Below, piece after piece: positions 26,525 through 34,899 of a stretch of DNA of 64,000 bases. Numbering within the stretch: position 1 is the stretch's first letter; every line of letters begins with the position of its first letter. Origin of the DNA: WHSW01 sp963705955 (GTDB lineage: Bacteria; Actinomycetota; Thermoleophilia; Solirubrobacterales; 70-9); contig CAVPLH010000010.1 of assembly GCA_963705955.1 (NCBI GenBank), positions 62,001-126,000 on the forward strand, given 5' to 3'. The notes beneath the pieces are model-generated. The model saw only the letters and a list, made by a program, of their open reading frames with translations. It did not search any database and had not been told where the DNA came from. The position numbers and the translations under genes are program-made.

Positions 26525-28017
26525 GACAGCTGACGAGCCTGGACGCGCAGTTCCTCGCGCTCGAGAACGACCGCACGCAGGGGCACGTGAGCGCGCTCGC
26601 GACATACGACCCCGAGACCGTCTCCGGACGAAGGCTCGACGCGGCGCTCGTGCGAGAGCTCGTCACCGAGCGCCTCCATCTGCTGCCGCCGTTCCGCTGG
26701 CGCCTCGTGCAGGTACCGCTCGGCCTCGACCACCCGTACTGGGTCGACGACCCCGGCGTCGACGTCGACTACCACGTGCGCGAGCTCGCCCTGCCCTCGC
26801 CCGGCGACGTCGGCCAGCTGGCCGAACAGGTGGCGCGGATCGCCGCGCGCCCGCTCGACCGTTCGCACCCGCTCTGGGAGATGTACGTGATCCACGGCCT
26901 CGATGACGGTGCGGTCGCGCTGCTCACGAAGATGCACCACGCCGCGGTCGACGGCGCTTCTGGCGCCGAGGTGATGGGCGTTCTGCTCGACGAGACAGCG
27001 GAGGGACGCGACCTCAGCGCCCGCGAGCCGGCGGCGGTCCGGTCCGACCCCGACAGGGGCGAAATGCTCCTGCGAGGCCTCGCGGGAATCTCGCGCTACC
27101 CCCTGCGGGCAGTCCGCGCGGCGCCGCGAACGCTCCCACACCTCGACGCCATCCCGACGGTCCGCCCCGTTCCCGGCGTGAAGGCCGTCGCCCACACCAG
27201 CCGGCTGATCAACCGCCTGATCCCGGGCACGAACGATTGCACCGCGCCCGCAGGTTCCGACCTCATCGCCCCGCGGACGCGCTTCCAGGCGCGGATCTCA
27301 CGGCACCGCCGCGTGGCGTTCGGCTCGCTCTCGCTCGACGAGGTCAAGGAAGTCAAGAACGCGTACGGCTGCACGGTCAACGACGTTGTCATCGCGATGT
27401 GCGCGAGCGCGTTGCGCAGCTGGCTGTCCGAACAAGGCGAGCTGCCCGACCACCCGCTGGTCGGGTGGGTGCCGATGTCCGTCCGCACCCCGGATGAGAT
27501 CGGCACGTACGGCAACCGCGTCTCGGTGATGCTCGCCGAGCTCCCAACCGACGAGGCCGACCCCCTCCGGCGCCTGCGCCGCGTCAACCAGAGCATGCGC
27601 TCGGCGAAGGAGCACTACCGAGCCCTGCCACCATCGCTGATCCAGGACGCCAACGACCTCATCCCCCCGGCGCTGTTCCCGCCCGTAGCCAGAACAGCAA
27701 TGCGACTGATGGGGATGCGCGGGGTCCAGCCGCCGGTCAACGTCGCGATCTCCAACGTCCCGGGCTCGCCGCGCCCGCTCTACTGCGCCGGCGCCCTCCA
27801 GCGCTCCCAATACCCGATCTCCGGAGTGCTCGACGGCCTCGGACTCAACATCACCGTGTTCAGCTACCGCGACAAGCTCGAGTTCGGAATCGTCGGCGAC
27901 CGCGAACTGATCGACGACCCGTGGCCACTGCTCGATGCCCTCGGCGACGCACTCGCCGAACTGGCCAAGGCCCAGCTCGAACCGGTCCCGGCGGCGACGG
28001 TGGGATCGGCGCGTTGA
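26521..28017 (+). CDS. Wax ester synthase/diacylglycerol acyltransferase (WS/DGAT)
   Basis: The product has 498 residues. The acyltransferase motif HHxxxDG appears as KMHHAAVDGASG, preceded by RSHPLWEMYVI-like SHPLWEMYVIHGL. The C-terminal half carries NDVVIAMCASALRSWL, GNRVSVMLAELPTD and NVAISNVPGSPRPLYCAGA, all typical of bacterial WS/DGATs, which make wax esters or triacylglycerols from acyl-CoA at the inner membrane. Translationally coupled to the SDR (ATGA) and to the hydrolase (TTGA). Confidence 0.93.
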   Translation: MRQLTSLDAQFLALENDRTQGHVSALATYDPETVSGRRLDAALVRELVTERLHLLPPFRWRLVQVPLGLDHPYWVDDPGVDVDYHVRELALPSPGDVGQLAEQVARIAARPLDRSHPLWEMYVIHGLDDGAVALLTKMHHAAVDGASGAEVMGVLLDETAEGRDLSAREPAAVRSDPDRGEMLLRGLAGISRYPLRAVRAAPRTLPHLDAIPTVRPVPGVKAVAHTSRLINRLIPGTNDCTAPAGSDLIAPRTRFQARISRHRRVAFGSLSLDEVKEVKNAYGCTVNDVVIAMCASALRSWLSEQGELPDHPLVGWVPMSVRTPDEIGTYGNRVSVMLAELPTDEADPLRRLRRVNQSMRSAKEHYRALPPSLIQDANDLIPPALFPPVARTAMRLMGMRGVQPPVNVAISNVPGSPRPLYCAGALQRSQYPISGVLDGLGLNITVFSYRDKLEFGIVGDRELIDDPWPLLDALGDALAELAKAQLEPVPAATVGSAR

Positions 28018-28988
28018 CCGTCGTCGCTGCCCGTGAGCAGCTCTGTCAGGTAGGAGGGATCGAGATCTGCTTCGAGGAGTTCGGTAATCCGGACGACCCG
28101 CCGCTCCTGCTGATCATGGGTCTCGGGGGGCAGATGATCGCCTGGCCCGATGGGTTCTGCGAGCGGCTCGCCGCACAGGGTCTTCGCGTGATCCGCTTCG
28201 ACAACCGCGATTGCGGCCGCTCGACGCACTTCGCGGACACACCGCCTCCGAGCACGTGGTCGATCCTGCGCCGCCGCCCGCGACCGGCCGTTTACACGCT
28301 CGATGAGATGGCCGCCGACGCGGTCGGCCTGCTCGACCATCTCGGGATCCATAGGTCGCACGTAGTCGGCGCCTCCATGGGCGGGATGATCGCGCAGGTG
28401 ATCGCTACGCGCGCTCCGCAGCGGGTGCGCTCGCTGACCTCGATCAGGTCCAGCACAGGCAGCCGCCGGCACGGGCAGCCGCGGGCGCGAATGTGGCCGC
28501 TCCTGTTGCTCGGTCAGGCGACCGACCGCACCTCCTACGAGGAGCGTTTCGTCCGTTTCGCGAAGGCGATCTCCTCTCCGGGCTTCGCTACGGACGAGCC
28601 GGCCCTTCGCGAGCTCGCAAGGGCGAGCTTCGACCGCGGCTTCGATGAGGCCGGGACGATGCGGCAGCTCGGGGCCGTGATCGCGTCGGGGGATCGGACC
28701 AGATCCCTGGCCCGAATCGAGGCGCCCACCCTGGTCATCCACGGGACCGACGACCCCCTGATCAGGGTCTCAGGCGGCAGGGCGACGGCGCGCGCGATCC
28801 CCGGGGCGCAGTTGACGCTGATCGATGGCATGGGGCACGACCTTCCACGCGAGCTCTGGCCGCGGATTGCCAGCGCGATCGCCCGCCACGTGAACTCACA
28901 TCGGCATGTAGAGGGCCTGGCACCGGGATCGGCTCCTGCTCCGCGACTCGGACGAGCGTCACCTGCAATGACAACGGGCCGGACCTGA
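28014..28988 (+). CDS. Alpha/beta hydrolase (esterase-like)
   Basis: The product has 324 residues. TTG 28014 overlaps the WS/DGAT stop (TTGA). The oxyanion strand is LLLIMGLGGQM, the nucleophile elbow GASMGGM, the acid loop VIHGTDDPLI and the histidine GMGHDLPREL, so the triad is complete. RFDNRDCGRST is typical of the subgroup that includes methylesterases of polyketide pathways. In this operon it could hydrolyse the ester made by the Baeyer-Villiger enzyme. About 40 low-complexity residues trail the domain. Confidence 0.88.
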   Translation: MTVVAAREQLCQVGGIEICFEEFGNPDDPPLLLIMGLGGQMIAWPDGFCERLAAQGLRVIRFDNRDCGRSTHFADTPPPSTWSILRRRPRPAVYTLDEMAADAVGLLDHLGIHRSHVVGASMGGMIAQVIATRAPQRVRSLTSIRSSTGSRRHGQPRARMWPLLLLGQATDRTSYEERFVRFAKAISSPGFATDEPALRELARASFDRGFDEAGTMRQLGAVIASGDRTRSLARIEAPTLVIHGTDDPLIRVSGGRATARAIPGAQLTLIDGMGHDLPRELWPRIASAIARHVNSHRHVEGLAPGSAPAPRLGRASPAMTTGRT

Positions 28989-29041
28989 GTCAGACCGAAC
29001 CGGCTGCACTGGCCGTGATCGTCAGTGACCGGACAGGTGGA

Positions 29042-29232
29042 TTACGCCGACGCTTCGAGTCCGTCGAGCACAAGCTGGACGGCGAGCGCGGCCAAGAGGA
29101 TCCCGAAGATCTTCTCGGTCACCAGCATGCGGCTTTAGTCCAGTTTGTCGCTGACGCGATTGGCCAGCCGGAACACGGCCGCGTCCAGCGCAAGCATCAC
29201 AGCGAGCAGGGCAAGCACCCGGGACGGTTGGT
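29042..29232 (-). pseudogene. Remnant of a MarC-family membrane protein
   Basis: A frame reading RVLALLAVMLALDAAVFRLA, NRVSDKLD, then an in-frame TAA (29135-29137), then SRMLVTEKIFGILLAALAVQ and LVLDGL to a stop at 29042. The last part matches the C-terminal helix of MarC/NAAT integral membrane proteins (…GLILAALAVQ…). Both sides of the stop are in one frame, so this is a nonsense change plus 5' loss, not an indel. More hydrophobic sequence on the same strand (29270-29455) may be further debris. Confidence 0.5.
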
Positions 29233-29483
29233 GCCCTGGGGCGCGAGATCCCTCAGACGTCTTAGCCTGCGGTTGCCGACTCGTGAGCGGCGTGCACGCC
29301 AGCGGTGGCGTCGGGTTGGGAATCGCCCGACAACGCCAGCGTTGTCAGGTACGCCACCGCGACCCCGAAGATGAGCACCGGGCCGACGCCGATGCCGCCC
29401 TGTGAGGTCACCACGGTGGCGAGGACGACCGCCGACAGCCCGAAGTAGAGTTCGCTCCCAAGCGAATCGAAAAGGGGGACGGA

Positions 29484-29704
29484 TGCTCATCGCACCAGTC
29501 GTTCTCGCTCTCGCCATAGTGGCAATCGCGCTCGTCATCGGCGCGGTTCGCTGGTACATCCGCGACAAACGCCAGGGATCGGCGGGCAGCGCCAGCTACC
29601 TCAGCCGCGTGCAGGAAGAGGTTGACGCTCACGGCGGCAAGCGCGAGTACTCGGACACGGACAGCTACGAAGCACTGAGGCACCACGATCGACTGGGGCG
29701 GTAG
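29484..29704 (+). CDS. Small single-pass membrane protein
   Basis: The product has 73 residues. ATG 29484 follows AAAAGGGGGACGG, a strong ribosome site. The N-terminal helix (IAPVVLALAIVAIALVIGAV) is followed by a charged cytoplasmic tail (RWYIRDKRQGSAG, EEVDAHGGKREYSDTDSY). Family unknown. Near the right end of the putative island. Confidence 0.6.
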
Positions 29705-29983
29705 AGACGATCCCTTCTGCCTAGCCCTCTTGGCGGGCTGACCATCGGAAGGGTGAGGAGCCCTCCCCGGTACCTCGGCTTCTGCTGGTTGTGCAGGCAG
29801 ATCGGCCTCGACCTTGAACCGTTCCAGCGCGAGACTGCCAGCCTCGCCCTTGACCCCGAGGTCAGGGAATGTTCGGAATCTGTCGGGCCCTCCGGAAATT
29901 CGACCCCGAGCAACGGGAACCGTATGGGCCCCCCGCGGAACGAGCACTTGACCCTCGTTTCATCACCCATCGCCGCCGCCGTT
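29705..29983. other. Non-coding right end of the island
   Basis: A stretch of 279 bp between the small membrane protein and the detached tRNA 3' copy. It has no frame with both a start signal and protein-like composition, and no recognisable integrase tail. This is where an integrase or its promoter would normally be expected. Confidence 0.4.
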
Positions 29984-30043
<60 letters not shown>

Positions 30044-30093
30044 TGCAGCCGTGTGGGGGGTTGAACGCCCCGTCGAGCCGCCTGGCTTCTAGG

Positions 30094-30119
30094 GGCAGTG
30101 CAGCGACTCGCGCACTGCC
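30094..30119 (-). terminator. Hairpin downstream of first YadA-like gene
   Basis: GGCAGTGC (30094-30101) and GCACTGCC (30112-30119) form a perfect 8-bp stem with a 10-base loop, 14 bp beyond the gene's stop. The second gene of the pair has the same hairpin with paired substitutions (31657-31682). There is no U-tract, so a terminator or mRNA-stabilising stem is inferred. Confidence 0.55.
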
Positions 30120-30132
30120 TTGGCCTCGGCGA

Positions 30133-31351
30133 TCAGCCTCCCTTCACCTGCTCGCGAAGCTGCTCGATCTGGCGCTGCTGGCGCTTGACCAGATCAAGCA
30201 GGCGCTTGCCGTCGGCGGCGCTGAGCGGCTCGGCGGCGCTCGTCTTCGCCGCGGCGGCGGTCGCCGTCCCGAGCTGGCCCTTGTCGTTGACGAGGACCGG
30301 CTGGGCGGGCCCGGTGATCGACTTGCCGCTGATCCCGGCGATGAAGGCGCGGTTCTGGGCGCCCTTGGTCCCGATCCGGATCGCCTTCGACTCCCCGGCC
30401 TTGCCGTCGTTGGCGATGTCGACGTTGTCGGAGCCCGTGGTGAGGTCGATCCCCGCGCCCGGTGCCGAGCGCGAGGTTCCGGTTGCCGGTCGTGTTCGAG
30501 CGCAGCGCGTCAAGGCCGCTCGCGATGTTGTCCGAGCCGGTCGTGTTGGCAAACAGTGCGTCGGTGCCCGCGGCGAGGTTGTCGGTGCCGGTGGTGTTCT
30601 TGTAGAGCGCCTCATAGCCGTCGGCGACGTTGTTGGCGCCGGTCGTGTTCGCGCTGAGGGCGAAGGTGCCGGTGGCGACGTTGTGGGGGCCGGTCGTGTT
30701 CGCGGTGAGGGCGAAGGCACCGGTGGCGACGTTGCAGCAGACGGTCGTGTTCTTGTTGAGTGCCTGGTACCCGGTGGCGACGTTGTTGGAGCCGGTGGAG
30801 TTGTGAGCGAGCGCGTCTGAACCGCTGGCGACGTTGCCGAAGCCGGTCGTGTTGACGCCAAGTGCCTCAAAGCCCGCCGCGGCGTTGTCGTGGCCGGTTC
30901 CGTTACCGTCGAGCGCGTCCGAGCCGCTGGCGACGTTCTGGCTGCCCGTCGTGTTGAAGGTGAGCGCACCCGAGCCGACCGCGACGTTGTCGTTGCCGGT
31001 CGTGTTCAGGTCGAGCGCGTCGTTCCCGCTGGCGACATTGTCGCGGCCCGTGGTGTCCGCTGTGAGGGCAAACGGGCCGACGGCGACGTTCTGGTTGCCG
31101 GTGGTGAGATTCGGCATCACCGAATAGCCGATCCCAACGTTCCTGAAGCCCGTGAACGTCGCGTTGAAGAAATCGTGGCCGGCTGCGACGTTGCCGCTGG
31201 CGTCGACGGAGACGCTTCCGACCGCGGCGAGGCTCGCCGGGGCGCCGACGAGGCCGATCACCGCGCTGAGCGCGAGGGCGCTCACCGTGATTCGGAACCG
31301 GCGCCCGAGCGCGATTGGCTGACGGGGACGGAAACTGTGCTTGGCAGTCAT
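30133..31351 (-). CDS. Secreted YadA-head-like repeat protein (copy 1), frameshifted
   Basis: A signal peptide (RITVSALALSAVIGLVGAPA) is followed by about eleven 17-residue units of the form NVAsGxxALxxNTTGxx, the pattern of trimeric-adhesin (YadA) head repeats that fold as a left-handed beta-roll. One unit has Cys-Cys (NTTVCC). The frame breaks near 30462. Skipping one base continues GAGIDLTTGSDNVDIANDGK, then AIRIGTKGAQNRAFIAGISG and a short coiled coil (RQQRQIEQLREQVKGG). No membrane anchor or sorting signal was seen, so it may trimerise through the C-terminal coil. ATG 31351 follows GGGGGAG. Confidence 0.75.
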
Positions 31352-31656
31352 TCTTGACTCCCCCTTCGCTTCGTGTGGGCGGAGGCCAAGCGGCGCGTCT
31401 CTTTGGTTAGCCGTCGAGGCGTCCGTCCAGGTGGTCTTGCCGACCCTATCCCGTTGGATGGGGCATCGCCGAGCTTTGCCGGCGCGAGCTCAGGGGCCAG
31501 GTGGGCGCTCGGCAGAGCCTGGTCGGCCTCGACGAGCGTCTGCGAGCTGATCGCGGGTGAGCCGCCGCGACCCCGGCGTCTGATCGCCGAGCGGCGCGGT
31601 CGGTGCCCGGCGGCTCGACAGGGATGGACGCCCCGTCGAGCCGCCTGGCTTCTCGG

Positions 31657-31682
31657 GGCGGTGCAGGGACTCGCGCACCGCC
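31657..31682 (-). terminator. Hairpin downstream of second YadA-like gene
   Basis: GGCGGTGC (31657-31664) and GCACCGCC (31675-31682), an 8-bp perfect stem with a 10-base loop. Compared with 30094-30119, both arms differ at the paired position (A to G and T to C), so pairing has been kept. Confidence 0.55.
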
Positions 31683-31695
31683 TCGGCCTCGCCGA

Positions 31696-33018
31696 TCAGC
31701 CTCCCTTCACCTGCTCGCGAAGCTGCTCGATCTGGCGCTGCTGGCGCGCGTTCTCGGTCCGCTGGCGCTCCACCTGGGACGCGAGCCGCTCGACGGTCGC
31801 CGCGAGCGATGCCGTGGAGGCCGACGCCGAGGACGCCGTCCCGAGCTGGCCCTTGTCGTTGACGAGCACCGGTTGTGCGGGACCGCCGATCGACTTGCCG
31901 CTGATCCCGGCGATGAAGGCGCGGTTCTGGGTGCCCTTGGTCCCGATCCGGATCGCCTTCGACTCCCCGGCCTTGCCGGCGTTGGCGATCTCGACGTTGT
32001 TCGAGCCGGTGGTCAGGTTCTGGCCGGCGCCGAAGCCCACCGCGGTGTTCGAGCTTCCGGTCGTGTTTCCGATCAGCGCCTCGACCCCGGTGGCGACGTT
32101 GTCGTTTCCGGTCGTGTTCGAGGCGAGCGCCAGGAAGCCGCCCGCCGCGTTTTGGGCGCCGGTGGTGTTCTTAGACAGCGACAGCGAGCCGAGCGCGAGG
32201 TTCGAGTCCCCGTGCGTGTTCGCGGCCAGCGCCGCGGTGCCGCTCGCCAGGTTCTCGTTGCCGTCGACGTTGCCCTTCAGGGCGTTAAGGCCCGTCGCGA
32301 CGTTGTCGCCGCCGGTCGTGTTGGCGGTCAGGGCGTTCGAGCCGGTGGCGATGTTGCCGGCGCCGCTGGTGTTCGAGGAGAGCGCCCGAAAGCCGGTGGC
32401 GACGTTGTCGTCGGCGTTGTTGGCGTTGAGGGCGTTGGTCCCGGTGGCGATGTTGTGAGAGCCGGCGGTGTTGGAGTAGAGCGAACCGGTCCCGGAGGCG
32501 ACGTTGTCGGTGCCAGTCTTGTTCCCAGCGAGGGCCCTGAGTCCGGTGGCGACGTTGGCGTCGCCGGTTGAATCGATCCCGAGTGCCTGGTAGCCGACGG
32601 CGACATTCCCGTCGGCATTGCTTGAGTGGAGCGCGTCGTTCCCGACCGCGACGTTCATACTCCCGGCCTGGTTCGACTGGAGCGCCCCCATGCCGGCAGC
32701 CACGTTATTACCGCCGGTGGTGGTGGAGCCGAGCGCGTCGAGGCCGATCTCCGTATTGGCGGAGCCGGTGGTGAGGCTGTCCAGGGCGGTTCGACCGACC
32801 CCGGTGTTCGCGAGGCCCGTGCTCAAGTTCGAGAACAAGAACCCCCCGGCCGCGGCGTTGTCGTTGTTGTCGAAGTAGACGCTGCCGGTAGAGGCGAGGC
32901 TCGGCGAGGCGCCCGCGCCGAGGCCGATCGCGCTGAGCACGAGGGCGATCACCGTGATTCGCAACCGGCGTCCGAGCGCGGTTGGCTGACGTAGACGGGA
33001 ACTGAGCTTGACGGGCAT
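31696..33018 (-). CDS. Secreted YadA-head-like repeat protein (copy 2)
   Basis: The product has 440 residues and is intact. It is a paralogue of the adjacent 30133-31351 gene: signal peptide (LRITVIALVLSAIGLGAGA), about fifteen 16-17-residue units (NVATGFRALSSNTSGAG style), then KAIRIGTKGTQNRAFIAGIS, NDKGQLGTA and a longer coiled coil (LERLASQVERQRTENARQQ-like) ending QLREQVKGG. The repeat region differs from copy 1 far more than the two ends do. YadA-type repeats are best known from Gram-negative adhesins; here the usual outer-membrane anchor is absent. ATG 33018 follows GGAGGTCAAG. Confidence 0.85.
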   Translation of the reverse strand: MPVKLSSRLRQPTALGRRLRITVIALVLSAIGLGAGASPSLASTGSVYFDNNDNAAAGGFLFSNLSTGLANTGVGRTALDSLTTGSANTEIGLDALGSTTTGGNNVAAGMGALQSNQAGSMNVAVGNDALHSSNADGNVAVGYQALGIDSTGDANVATGLRALAGNKTGTDNVASGTGSLYSNTAGSHNIATGTNALNANNADDNVATGFRALSSNTSGAGNIATGSNALTANTTGGDNVATGLNALKGNVDGNENLASGTAALAANTHGDSNLALGSLSLSKNTTGAQNAAGGFLALASNTTGNDNVATGVEALIGNTTGSSNTAVGFGAGQNLTTGSNNVEIANAGKAGESKAIRIGTKGTQNRAFIAGISGKSIGGPAQPVLVNDKGQLGTASSASASTASLAATVERLASQVERQRTENARQQRQIEQLREQVKGG

Positions 33019-33153
33019 CTTGACCTCCGGGTCGTGATTCGATTGGGCGGAGGCGAGACGGCGCGTCTGAGTCGTACCGATGAAGTGGCGCCGCTGGCGC
33101 CCTCCAAAGGGACGCGCGGAGCTTAGCGCGGCGGGTGTAATGAATCTGCATCA

Positions 33154-33354
33154 CGCGGGCTTCCGCGAACGGGCGCGGCGCTGAGTAACTTCGTCGAGAT
33201 CCCTGAAATCCCCCGGTGACCGCTCGCCCGGTCGCATCTCCTCAAGCAGCCGGATCGCCGCGATCCGCTCGCGCGGGTGGGTGGTCTCGTCCCGAGCGAT
33301 CTCCTCGAGGACTGCGCTCCGATCGTCGCGGGGCAGCCCGTGGTCAGCAGTCTT
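33154..33354 (-). CDS. Probable small protein, start unresolved
   Basis: A short minus-strand frame reads ADHGLPRDDRSAVLEEIARD, THPRERIAAIRLLEEMRPGE and ends RRARSRKPA-stop. The composition is protein-like and helical. It is closed upstream by a TGA directly before an A6 run (AAA AAG ACT GCT). Removing one A would give a TTG start in frame (TTG AAA AAG). Unknown function; could also be chance. Confidence 0.3.
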
Positions 33355-33448
33355 TTTTCAAGCGACCTGCACGGCGGTCGTTGCGATTCGCGATCCGGCG
33401 TCATCGACCCTCCCCCCTCGGAGCGGACAGCGGGATACTGCGCGGGCG

Positions 33449-33850
33449 ATGTCGCAGGAGTGGGTTGATCTGGTCCGCCTCGGTTTCGAAGCCGTGCTGC
33501 GCGGTGACATGGCCGTGTTTGACGGAATGACCACGCCGGACCTGGTGTTGGTCCAACCCCCGGAGGTTCCGGACGCCAAGACGTATGAGGGCCGGGAGGC
33601 AATCGCCGAGTCGATGGAGGACTGGCCGAAGCAGTGGGAGGACTTCCGCATGGACCTGATCGAAATCCTGGACGCGGGCGATGAGGTGGCCGTGAGCGTG
33701 ACGCGGCATCGAGGTCGCGGCCGGGAGAGCGGAATCGAGATGGACTTCGAGGTCTTCTATGTGCAGCGAGGCCGCGACGGGAAGCTGGCGCGGGTGGAGA
33801 TGTTCTTCAAGCGCGAGCAGGCCCTCGAAGCCGCCGGGCTGCGGGAGTAG
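33449..33850 (+). CDS. NTF2-like / SnoaL-like protein
   Basis: The product has 133 residues. Alpha+beta fold pattern of the SnoaL/NTF2 superfamily: an N-terminal helix (WVDLVRLGFEAVLRGD), YEGREAIAESMEDWPKQWED, FRMDLIEILDAGDEVAVSVT, RHRGRGRESGIEMDFEVFYV and a final KLARVEMFFKREQALEAAGL. This superfamily includes polyketide cyclases, limonene epoxide hydrolase and many small-molecule binders; function unknown. ATG 33449 is chosen from the start of the conserved domain. Confidence 0.8.
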   Translation: MSQEWVDLVRLGFEAVLRGDMAVFDGMTTPDLVLVQPPEVPDAKTYEGREAIAESMEDWPKQWEDFRMDLIEILDAGDEVAVSVTRHRGRGRESGIEMDFEVFYVQRGRDGKLARVEMFFKREQALEAAGLRE

Positions 33851-33969
33851 GCACGGCGTTTTTGGTCCGGGCAGTTCGAGGGTGAACCGGGGCCCTCCGT
33901 GTGTACTTAGAGCCGGCGCCGATCCCCCACCGCTGAGCAAGCGACGCTCGCCGTACCTGACCAAACCTG

Positions 33970-34770
33970 TTAGCGGTGTGTGATCGAGACGAGCTGAAAC
34001 TGCTCGTGGTGCCCTTTCACCACCTTCTCGGCAATCTCGCCGGTCCCCGGCGCGTAGTACTTCTGCTCGGTCTGTGGCTCGAGCGGGCTGCGCTCGCTGG
34101 TCACCAGGAGCCCGTTGAAGGACCCGAAGGGAACCGTCAGGCTTCCGGTCGTGCTCAGGACCCGGGCCTGATCGAGCGCCTTACCGGGCGGGTAGTACTC
34201 CTGCCGGTAGGCATCGCCGACCTGGGGGTTGCCGGGCATGATGATCCCGGGCTTGCCGCCGTTGACGCCGGATTGCCACGAGTCGCTCGCCTTGATGAAG
34301 GGCCCGTGCCCGTTCTTGCGCTCAAGCGACCGCTCACCCATGTACCAGACGTTGCCGTGCTTGTCCTGGGCGTAGTAGTCGAACGTCCGCTCGACGGCCC
34401 TCCCGTGCTCCGAGACCGTGTCGCGAACGACGGTGCAGTTGATCCCGAGGATTCGCTTCGTCCGATCGGTGACGGTCTCGTCGTCCCTCTGAGGCGTCGA
34501 GCCCCGGACGCCCTTGTAGTGGAAGGTCGTGCCCGGCTTCAGCGGCCAATACGGGTTGTCAACTTTGGCGACGAAGTTCGCGGGACGGATCGTGGGCGCG
34601 TACGTGCCCTTGATCGGCGCCAGTTGCGAGGGCGATGGGCCCGAGCTCATGGCGGTCGCCGACGAGGCGGTCAGGGCACCGAAAGCGCCAGTGCCGGCGA
34701 TCAGCGCGACGGCCAATAGCACTCCCAACCCCGCTGCGAGCCTCCGGGCCAGTCCGAGTGAGGGGTTCAT
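33970..34770 (-). CDS. Secreted hypothetical protein
   Basis: The product has 266 residues. ATG 34770 follows AGGAGG. Signal peptide (LAAGLGVLLAVALIAGTGAF), then a soluble domain with NPYWPLKPGTTFHYKG, GINCTVVRDTVSEHGRAVER, YYAQDKHGNVWYMGE, KPGIIMPGNPQVGDAYRQEY and EKYYAPGTGEIAEKVV-like repeats of beta strands. I recognise this pattern from uncharacterised exported bacterial proteins but not a function. Monocistronic by spacing. Confidence 0.75.
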   Translation of the reverse strand: MNPSLGLARRLAAGLGVLLAVALIAGTGAFGALTASSATAMSSGPSPSQLAPIKGTYAPTIRPANFVAKVDNPYWPLKPGTTFHYKGVRGSTPQRDDETVTDRTKRILGINCTVVRDTVSEHGRAVERTFDYYAQDKHGNVWYMGERSLERKNGHGPFIKASDSWQSGVNGGKPGIIMPGNPQVGDAYRQEYYPPGKALDQARVLSTTGSLTVPFGSFNGLLVTSERSPLEPQTEQKYYAPGTGEIAEKVVKGHHEQFQLVSITHR

Positions 34771-34899
34771 GGTCGCCTCCTGTCGGTCGGGTTGGCCCTC
34801 CCTTCGGCCGCGACCATAGGCCCCGGCGATCAAACCGCGTTGAAGAGAGCCTCAACGCAGGCGAAATCACGTTTGCCCGTGCCCACGTGGTGCATAGCG

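Noticed and set aside
30133..33018. Regularly spaced DNA repeats resembling a CRISPR-like array.
   Set aside because: The ~51-bp periodicity is in phase with coding, has no constant repeat/variable spacer pattern, and encodes the 17-residue protein repeats.
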